Assembly: GCA_023421635.1 (NCBI GenBank)
Contig: JAEZSU010000076.1
Coordinates: 1-5,078 of the forward strand
Length of the DNA stretch: 5,078 nt
Direction: 5' to 3'
From: Actinomycetes bacterium
GTDB taxonomy: Bacteria; Actinomycetota; Actinomycetes; Actinomycetales; Microbacteriaceae
Shown here: one piece after another, positions 1-5,078 of the stretch
Numbering within the stretch: position 1 is the first letter of the stretch
How the letters are laid out: each line of letters opens with the position of its first letter
Program-made: the position numbers and the translations under genes
The notes under the pieces: model-generated
The model's database searches: none
Told to the model about the DNA's origin: nothing
Seen by the model: only the letters and a program-made list of their open reading frames with translations

Positions 1-58
1 CCCCGGCGCCCGCCCCGCGCCCCGCCCCCCCCCCGCGTCCGGTCCCGCCCCGGCCCGC
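1..58. other. C-rich, A-free tract with G-quadruplex potential
   Basis: The first 58 bases contain no A and only two T. They are a series of C-runs, the longest being ten C at 25-34. Read on the minus strand this gives at least four closely spaced runs of three or more G (for example in 1-34), which fits the general G-quadruplex pattern. It lies downstream of the transporter stop codon on the transcribed strand, so such a structure could form in the RNA 3' region. It could instead be low-complexity sequence or part of a neighbouring gene to the left, which the window does not show. C10 is also a place where sequencing length errors are likely. Confidence 0.5.
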
Positions 59-61
59 GCT

Positions 62-137
62 CCGAATCAGGTGATTCGGCGAGATCAGGAACCCGCTGGC
101 CGGAAACAGCCTGCCTCCGCCGAATCGCCTGATCCGG
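62..137. repeat. Two inverted copies of an 18-bp dyad
   Basis: Bases 62-79 read CCGAATCAGGTGATTCGG, a perfect dyad with 8-base arms and a two-base centre. Bases 120-137 read CCGAATCGCCTGATCCGG, whose reverse complement matches the first copy at 16 of 18 positions; extending to 62-81 against 118-137 gives 18 of 20. The two copies can therefore pair into a stem of about 20 bp around a 36-base loop, and the first copy is also self-complementary. The loop holds a further ATCAGG at 84-89. The element starts about 60 bases past the transporter stop. It could be a terminator, a pair of operator sites for a gene to the left, or a dispersed REP-like repeat; one locus cannot separate these. Confidence 0.65.
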
Positions 138-145
138 GCGAGGTG

Positions 146-182
146 CGGATGCGGCAGGCCGGCTACGGATGCGGCAGGCCGG
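146..182. repeat. 17-bp tandem direct repeat, 20-bp period
   Basis: CGGATGCGGCAGGCCGG occurs at 146-162 and again, identical, at 166-182, separated by CTA. A degenerate third start, CGGATGCCG, follows at 188-196. The repeat sits between the dyad pair and the transporter stop codon. A 20-base period is close to two helical turns, so two proteins could bind on the same face, but a simple local duplication explains it equally well. Confidence 0.75.
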
Positions 183-200
183 GGGGACGGATGCCGCCGG

Positions 201-1649
201 TCACATCTCGGCGCTGATCTCCGCGCCGTGGTCGCCGGTGTAATCCACGTCCTTCGTCTCCTTGGACAGGATCAGCGCGATGAGAGTCAGCGCGGCCGCG
301 CCCGAGAGGTACACGCCCACGAGCCAGGGCTCGCCGCCCGCCGCCGCCCACAGTGCGACCGCGATGATCGGCGCCACGGCGGCACCGAGGATCGAGGAGA
401 CGTTGTAGGCGATCGCGGAGCCGGTGTAGCGCACGTTCGTCGGGAACAGCTCGGGCAGGATCGCGCCCATCGGGCCGAACGTGGCACCCATGAGCATGAA
501 GCCGAGGATGAGGAACGCCTGGCTGAGCGCGCCGGTGAACTTCGGGTCGGCGTACGGCATCAGGAACAGGTTGAACGTCAACCCGAACACGATGATCGCG
601 ACGGTCACCCAGATGAGGAGCGTGCGGCGCCCCACCCGGTCGGCGATGGGACCCGACAGGAGGGTGAAGATGCCGAAGAACACCACGCCGATGATCTGCA
701 TGATGACGAAGTCGGTGTACGCGAACCCGAGCCCGGGCACGTAGGTCGCCGCATCGAACGGGGTGCCGGCCGCCTCGGCCGCGGCCGCCGCGGCGTCGGT
801 CGTGGCCTTCGTGCCGTAGGAGAGCGTGAAGCTGGTCATCAGGTAGAAGAGCACGTAGGTGGCGAGCATGATGAACGTGCCGAGGATGAGCTGCCACCAG
901 TGGCGACGCAGCACCGCCCCCAGCGGGAAGCGGCGGATCGCGCCGACCTTCTCCGCCTTCACGAAGCTGTCCGACTCGACGAGCTTGAGCCGCACCCACA
1001 GGCCGATGATCACCATGACCGCGGAGAACAGGAACGGGACGCGCCATCCCCACGAGAGGAACTCCTCGGAGCGCTGCGCGGTGCCGTCCGGATGCGGCAG
1101 GGCGAAGTTGATGATGAGGAAGACGCCGTTGGCGATGATGAACCCGATGGGTGCGCCCAGCTGCGGGAAGGTGCCGTACCAGGCGCGCTTGCCCTCGGGG
1201 GCGTTCTCGGTCGCCACGAGCGCGGCACCGGACCATTCGCCGCCGAGCGCGAAGCCCTGCGCGAGGCGGAGGAACAGCAGCAGCAGTGCCGCCCACCAGC
1301 CGATGTTCTGGTAGGTCGGCAGGCATCCGATGAGGAAGGTCGCGATCCCCATCGTGAGCAAGGACGCGACCAGCGTCGCCTTGCGGCCGAACCGGTCGCC
1401 GAAGTGGCCGAAGATGACCGCGCCGATCGGGCGGGCGACCATGGCCGCCCCGAACACGGCGAACGAGGACAGCAGCGCGGTGGTGTCGTCGCCGGTGGGG
1501 AAGAAGAGCACGGGGAACACCAGCACCGCGGCGGTGGCGTAGACGTAGAAGTCGTAGAACTCGATGGTGGTGCCGACCAGGCTCGCCGTGATGACACGGG
1601 AGCGGCTGTTGGCCGGGGCGGGCGCCGAGGGGGTGGGGGAGACAGACAT
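201..1649 (-). CDS. MFS transporter, metabolite:H+ symporter family (ShiA/YhjE-like)
   Basis: A 482-residue inner-membrane carrier with about 12 hydrophobic segments. Family marks: VGTTIEFYDFYVYATAA (residues 25-41) at helix 1, typical of metabolite:H+ symporters; the loop 2-3 motif GHFGDRFGRK (81-90); GGEWSGAAL (136-144) in helix 4; the loop 8-9 repeat of the motif GPIADRVGRR (333-342); and YTGSAIAYNVSSILGAAVAP (408-427) late in the protein. Known members carry dicarboxylates, shikimate, betaines or other small organic acids with protons; the substrate here cannot be told. An alanine-rich stretch near residues 284-294 enlarges the loop between helices 7 and 8. The ATG at 1649 was chosen because the short polar N-terminus (MSVSPTPSAP) then leads into helix 1; a longer frame from 1751 would add 34 basic, unconserved residues. 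Only a weak AGG lies upstream. It is monocistronic as far as visible, with its own upstream region and no enzyme gene beside it. Confidence 0.93.
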   Translation of the reverse strand: MSVSPTPSAPAPANSRSRVITASLVGTTIEFYDFYVYATAAVLVFPVLFFPTGDDTTALLSSFAVFGAAMVARPIGAVIFGHFGDRFGRKATLVASLLTMGIATFLIGCLPTYQNIGWWAALLLLFLRLAQGFALGGEWSGAALVATENAPEGKRAWYGTFPQLGAPIGFIIANGVFLIINFALPHPDGTAQRSEEFLSWGWRVPFLFSAVMVIIGLWVRLKLVESDSFVKAEKVGAIRRFPLGAVLRRHWWQLILGTFIMLATYVLFYLMTSFTLSYGTKATTDAAAAAAEAAGTPFDAATYVPGLGFAYTDFVIMQIIGVVFFGIFTLLSGPIADRVGRRTLLIWVTVAIIVFGLTFNLFLMPYADPKFTGALSQAFLILGFMLMGATFGPMGAILPELFPTNVRYTGSAIAYNVSSILGAAVAPIIAVALWAAAGGEPWLVGVYLSGAAALTLIALILSKETKDVDYTGDHGAEISAEM

Positions 1650-1855
1650 TCGCAACCTAGAACGGGGGATCGACGATGAGGTCCGGGGGTGGTGCGGGCC
1701 TGCGGTGCCGTGACCGCCGGCGCGGATCGCGCACCGGCGACGAACGGTCACCGAGCGCCGATGGGGTCACCGGCACACGAACGCACAGTCTACGCTCAGG
1801 GACCCGACGCCCCCGGTCGGATGCGGGGTGCTCGACCCGTCCGTGCCGCGGAACG
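1650..1855 (-). promoter_or_regulatory. Upstream region of the transporter: candidate promoter and operator-like sites
   Basis: This is a gene-free stretch between the transporter start and the hairpin at 1856. On the minus strand TAGACT (1792-1787) fits the actinobacterial -10 pattern TANNNT; no convincing -35 is seen. Just downstream lie two GGTCACCG copies at 1746-1753 and 1765-1772, 19 bases apart. The first sits in the odd palindrome CGGTCACCG (1745-1753), and a related CCGTGACCG follows at 1708-1716. Such spacing past a start site suits a repressor. A second possibility is TAGGTT, ending about 5 bases before the ATG, which would give a near-leaderless message. All of this is inference from sequence. 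Confidence 0.35.
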
Positions 1856-1893
1856 CCGAACGCCGCACCCCTCGGGTGGGGTGCGGCGTTCGG
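1856..1893 (-). terminator. Perfect 16-bp stem hairpin, probable terminator
   Basis: CCGAACGCCGCACCCC (1856-1871) and its exact reverse complement (1878-1893) flank a six-base loop, TCGGGT. The stem starts 11 bases past the stop codon of the membrane protein gene and lies before the transporter's candidate promoter, which is where a terminator is expected. No T-tract follows on the minus strand (the next bases are CGTTC), which is common in GC-rich actinobacteria. It probably ends transcripts of the membrane protein gene and any read-through from the riboflavin operon. Confidence 0.8.
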
Positions 1894-1904
1894 GACGGTC
1901 CGGG

Positions 1905-2258
1905 TCAGCGCCAGATGACGGCGAGGCCCGCGTTCAGCAGCGTCAGGATGCCGACGCTCCAGAACAGCACCGGCGCAACCGACCCGGTGCGCTTCTGGCG
2001 GGCGCCGCCGATGCCGAGGATCGCACCGATCACGAGCAGCACCACGAGCTTGATCGCGATCTTGGTGTAGTTCAGGTCGTGGTCGAGGCCCCACGGCGCT
2101 GCGAGCACGAGGCCGGCGACGAAGGCGATGGTCATGCCGACGTTCATCAGACCGGTGAACCGGATGCGACGGGCGACCGCCTCGACCAGCCACGAGCCGA
2201 AGAGCACGGCGAAACCGATGAGGTGGATGTACAGGACGATGTGGCGCAGGGTCTCCAT
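1905..2258 (-). CDS. Small four-helix membrane protein of unknown function
   Basis: A 117-residue protein, mostly hydrophobic, with four predicted membrane helices near residues 6-25, 37-56, 66-84 and 94-114 and short connecting loops. Charged loops lie at 28-33 (EAVARRIRF region) and 86-91 (ARQKR). Two histidines (6 and 12) lie in or next to helix 1, and an acidic, His-containing loop DHDLN (59-63) precedes helix 3, which starts with YTKIAIK. I do not recognise the family with certainty; the helix pattern and the first helix (YIHLIGFAVLFGSW) look faintly like CopD/DUF2269-type membrane proteins, but that is an impression only. The ATG at 2258 was chosen because helix 1 follows at once and GAGGGG precedes it; the longer frame to 2462 would run into ribH. 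The gene follows ribH in the same direction after 82 bases. It could be co-transcribed with the riboflavin genes or have its own promoter. Confidence 0.82.
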   Translation of the reverse strand: METLRHIVLYIHLIGFAVLFGSWLVEAVARRIRFTGLMNVGMTIAFVAGLVLAAPWGLDHDLNYTKIAIKLVVLLVIGAILGIGGARQKRTGSVAPVLFWSVGILTLLNAGLAVIWR

Positions 2259-2340
2259 GCCCCTCAGGGTACCTGAAGGTGGCGGGAAATGACACTGTGT
2301 CAGCATCCCGGCCCGCTCCCGGCGGACGATCCCGCGCGGC
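2259..2340 (-). promoter_or_regulatory. ribH / membrane protein gap: palindrome and candidate promoter
   Basis: The gap contains TGACACTGTGTCA (2290-2302), a perfect palindrome with 6-base arms about one base, and TCAGG-GTA-CCTGA (2264-2276), with 5-base arms. On the minus strand GTGTCA (within the first palindrome), an 18-base spacer and TACCCT (TANNNT) form a possible -35/-10 pair. TACCCT ends 7 bases before the ATG at 2258, so transcription could start at or next to it, giving a leaderless message. If so, both boxes overlap palindromes, as expected for a regulated promoter. No strong terminator is seen directly after ribH. Confidence 0.35.
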
Positions 2341-2813
2341 TCAGGCGGTGCGGATGGCGCGGAGCGTGAGGGCGGTGCGCAGCGCCGCGTCGGCGGCCTC
2401 GGCGCCCTTGTCCTCGGTGGAGCCGGGGAGGCCCGCCCGGTCGAGGCCCTGCTGCTCGTCATCCAGCGTGAGCAGTCCGAAGCCGACCGGCTTGCCGGTG
2501 TCGAGCGCGACGCGGGTGAGCCCGTCGGTCGCCGCCGCGGAGACGTACTCGAAGTGCGGAGTACCGCCGCGGATGATGACCCCGAGCGCGACGACCGCGT
2601 CGGCGCCGGCCTCGAGCGCGGCCTTGGCGACGACCGGCAGCTCGAACGAGCCCGCCACGCGCACGAGCGTCCACTCGGCGCCGGTCTCGGCCAGCACCCG
2701 CTCGGCGCCGGCGATCAGGCCCTCCGAGATCACCTCGTGCCACGTGCCCGCGCCCACGACCACCCGCCGCCCCGCGGCATCGATCCCCTGCGCCTGCGGC
2801 GCCCCCTTGCCAC

Positions 2814-2817
<4 letters not shown>
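2341..2817 (-). CDS. ribH: 6,7-dimethyl-8-ribityllumazine synthase
   Basis: RibH condenses 5-amino-6-ribitylaminouracil with 3,4-dihydroxy-2-butanone 4-phosphate to give ribityllumazine, the penultimate step of riboflavin synthesis, in the cytoplasm. The 158-residue length is usual. Visible motifs: the substrate-binding aromatic in GTWHEVI (Trp26), AGSFELP (55-61), [12 protein letters not shown] (81-92) with the catalytic His88, [18 protein letters not shown] (114-131) with the phosphate-binding Arg127, and EDKGAEAA (135-142). The pattern SWH/TPHFxYV/LDRAGLP is close to mycobacterial RibH. The start ATG overlaps the ribBA stop as ATGA, with AAGGAG inside the end of ribBA about 11 bases ahead, so translation is likely coupled to ribBA. 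Members of this family form pentamers or 60-subunit capsids; which one applies cannot be read here. It is the last gene of the riboflavin cluster. Confidence 0.98.
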
Positions 2818-4087
<1,270 letters not shown>

Positions 4088-4091
<4 letters not shown>

Positions 4092-4711
4092 CGGGAGCCT
4101 CCTTCCGGGGTGAAAGCGAGCAGGCGCTGCACGTGGCGCGCCAGGATGTCGGTCTCGAGGTTGACCCGGTCGCCGGGGCGCCGTGCACCGAGGGTGGTGG
4201 CGGCGAGCGTCTCGGGGATGAGCGACACCTCGAACCAGGGGGATGCCGCATCCGCGGCGCTCACGGCGCTCACGGTCAACGACACGCCGTCCACGGCGAT
4301 CGACCCCTTGTCGACGACGAGCGGGGCGAGGTCGGCGGGCAGCGAGACGCGCACGACCTGCCACTGCGATCCGGGGCGCACCTCCAGCACCTCGCCGGTG
4401 CCGTCGACATGGCCCTGCACGACGTGGCCGCCGAGCCGCCCGCCCGCCGCCGTGGCGCGCTCCAGGTTCACGCGGCTGCCAGGGGCGAGCTCGCCGGTGG
4501 TCGTCATGGTGAGGGTCTGGCGCATGACGTCGGCCGTGAAGTGGTCGCCGTCGCGGTCGACCACGGTCAGGCAGACGCCCGACACCGCGATCGAGTCGCC
4601 GTGCCCCGCGTCCGCGACCACGGTCGGGCCCTGGACCGTCACGCGGATGCCGTCGCCGGCGGGTTCCACGGCGGTCACGGTGCCGATCTCCTCCACGATT
4701 CCGGTGAACAT
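4088..4711 (-). CDS. ribE: Riboflavin synthase, alpha chain
   Basis: Riboflavin synthase transfers a four-carbon unit between two ribityllumazine molecules to make riboflavin and regenerate 5-amino-6-ribitylaminouracil. The 207-residue protein has the two tandem lumazine-binding domains of the family (about 1-97 and 98-198). Domain 1 opens with MFTGIVEEIG and holds GDSIAVSGVCLTV (38-50); domain 2 holds GGHVVQGHVDGTG (94-106), KGSIAVDGVSLTV (135-147) and GDRVNLETDILARHVQRLL (180-198). The MFTGIVE start is almost invariant in the family and fixes the ATG at 4711. That ATG overlaps the ribD stop by one base (TGATG) with GGAG seven bases ahead, so coupling to ribD is likely; the stop overlaps ribBA as ATGA. 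The family usually works as a trimer. Nothing looks truncated. The symbol is ribC in some naming schemes. Confidence 0.98.
4098..4106 (-). promoter_or_regulatory. Strong ribosome binding site of ribBA
   Basis: On the minus strand GGAAGGAGG ends six bases before the ribBA ATG. It lies inside the end of ribE and decides the start at 4091 over the longer open frame. It is the best Shine-Dalgarno in the window, stronger than those of ribE (GGAG, spacing 7) and ribH (AAGGAG, spacing 11), which suggests ribBA is translated well despite being the third gene. Confidence 0.8.
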
Positions 4712-5078
4712 CAGTCGTCTCCGTTCTGCGGGCCGGGGTGGGCCACGATCAGCAGGTCGTCGCCGAGCCGGTCGATCGCGTCGACCTCGAGGCGGCGCGC
4801 GGCGTCGATCGAACCGACGCCGAGGTCGGTGAGCGCCATCCGGGGGCCGCCGATGAGCACGGGCGCGAGGTACACCAGCACCTCGTCCGCCAGGCCTGCG
4901 CGGATGAACGCGCTCGCGAGCGTTGGCCCGCCCTCGACGAACACTCGGTGCACCCCGGCGTCGCCGAGCTCGGCGAGCACGGCGACCAGGTCGTGGGTGG
5001 GGAAGAACCGGGGGGAGCGGGGATGCCGCCGAACGGCCGCATCCGCGGGGATCTGCGTGGTGCCGATGACGACCGGGG
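4711..5078 (-). CDS. ribD: Riboflavin biosynthesis protein RibD, C-terminal reductase domain (5' end outside window)
   Basis: Only the last 121 residues are present, and the frame stays open to the window edge. RibD normally joins an N-terminal pyrimidine deaminase to a C-terminal reductase acting on the ribosyl-aminouracil 5-phosphate. What is visible is the end of the NADPH-dependent reductase: PVVIGTTQIPADA, then THDLVAVLAELGDAGVHRV, the family signature VEGGPTLASAF (from 4938 downward), GLADEVLVYLAPVLIGG and a closing LGDDLLIVAHP. The deaminase zinc site (HAE and PCxxxG motifs) would lie to the right. A GTG at 4980 could be mistaken for a start but lies inside the conserved domain. The stop overlaps the ribE start. 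A stand-alone reductase cannot be excluded without the missing part, but the position ahead of ribE favours ribD. Confidence 0.93.
   Translation of the reverse strand, partial: PVVIGTTQIPADAAVRRHPRSPRFFPTHDLVAVLAELGDAGVHRVFVEGGPTLASAFIRAGLADEVLVYLAPVLIGGPRMALTDLGVGSIDAARRLEVDAIDRLGDDLLIVAHPGPQNGDD

Noticed and set aside
2..217. Plus-strand frame open from the window edge, possible tail of a gene converging on the transporter
   Set aside because: The proline/alanine/arginine-rich translation has no motif, the region is full of dyads and tandem repeats, and open frames this short are common by chance at this GC content. Sequence to the left would settle it.
1271..1290. AGCAGCAGCAG triplet run as a microsatellite
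   Set aside because: It is the complement of leucine codons in a membrane helix of the transporter and needs no further explanation.
228..1679. 483-residue open frame on the plus strand, opposite the transporter
   Set aside because: Its product is an arginine, glutamate, aspartate and histidine-rich chain with no domain. It arises because the GC-rich codons of the real gene rarely give stops on the opposite strand.
1650..1751. N-terminal extension of the transporter to an upstream start
   Set aside because: It would add 34 arginine-rich residues unlike the family and run through the likely control region; the ATG at 1649 gives a normal N-terminus.
4092..4364. N-terminal extension of ribBA
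   Set aside because: It overlaps the conserved second domain of ribE, is unconserved and basic, and is bypassed by the strong ribosome binding site before 4091.
4711..5078. FMN riboswitch for the riboflavin operon
   Set aside because: It would be expected upstream of ribD, but the window ends inside ribD, so it cannot be seen here.

Overview
The window reads as chromosomal DNA from a high-GC actinobacterium, most likely Microbacteriaceae and probably Microbacterium or a close relative. The base composition is very GC-rich, codons end almost always in G or C, the riboflavin genes run in the actinobacterial order ribD-ribE-ribBA-ribH, and lumazine synthase closely resembles the mycobacterial type. 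The genus is an inference. All five supportable genes, plus one cut by the window edge, lie on the minus strand, so the window is transcribed from right to left.

Right half (5078 down to 2341): a tightly packed riboflavin biosynthesis operon. It holds the C-terminal reductase domain of ribD (5' end outside the window), ribE (riboflavin synthase), ribBA (DHBP synthase fused to GTP cyclohydrolase II) and ribH (lumazine synthase). The junctions are TGATG for ribD/ribE and ATGA for both ribE/ribBA and ribBA/ribH, so the genes are probably translationally coupled. Together the four proteins supply every dedicated enzyme from GTP and ribulose 5-phosphate to riboflavin, apart from the phosphatase step that is normally encoded elsewhere. 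Any FMN riboswitch would lie upstream of ribD, outside the window.

Middle (2340 to 1856): an 82-base gap holding a perfect 13-base palindrome and a candidate promoter, then a 117-residue four-helix membrane protein of unknown function. A perfect 16-bp stem hairpin just past its stop probably ends this transcript.

Left half (1855 to 1): a gene-free regulatory stretch of about 200 bases with a candidate -10 box and repeated GGTCACC sites, then a 482-residue transporter of the metabolite:H+ symporter branch of the major facilitator superfamily (ShiA/YhjE-like). Past its stop, the last 200 bases hold a 17-bp tandem repeat, a pair of inverted 18-bp dyads and an A-free C-rich tract with a C10 run that could form a G-quadruplex on the minus strand.

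The coding content is ordinary housekeeping and transport. I see no phage, transposon, CRISPR or defence gene and no clear sign of a new multi-gene system. The less explained material is the structured DNA at 1-200, the transporter's upstream region, and the unknown membrane protein next to the riboflavin operon.
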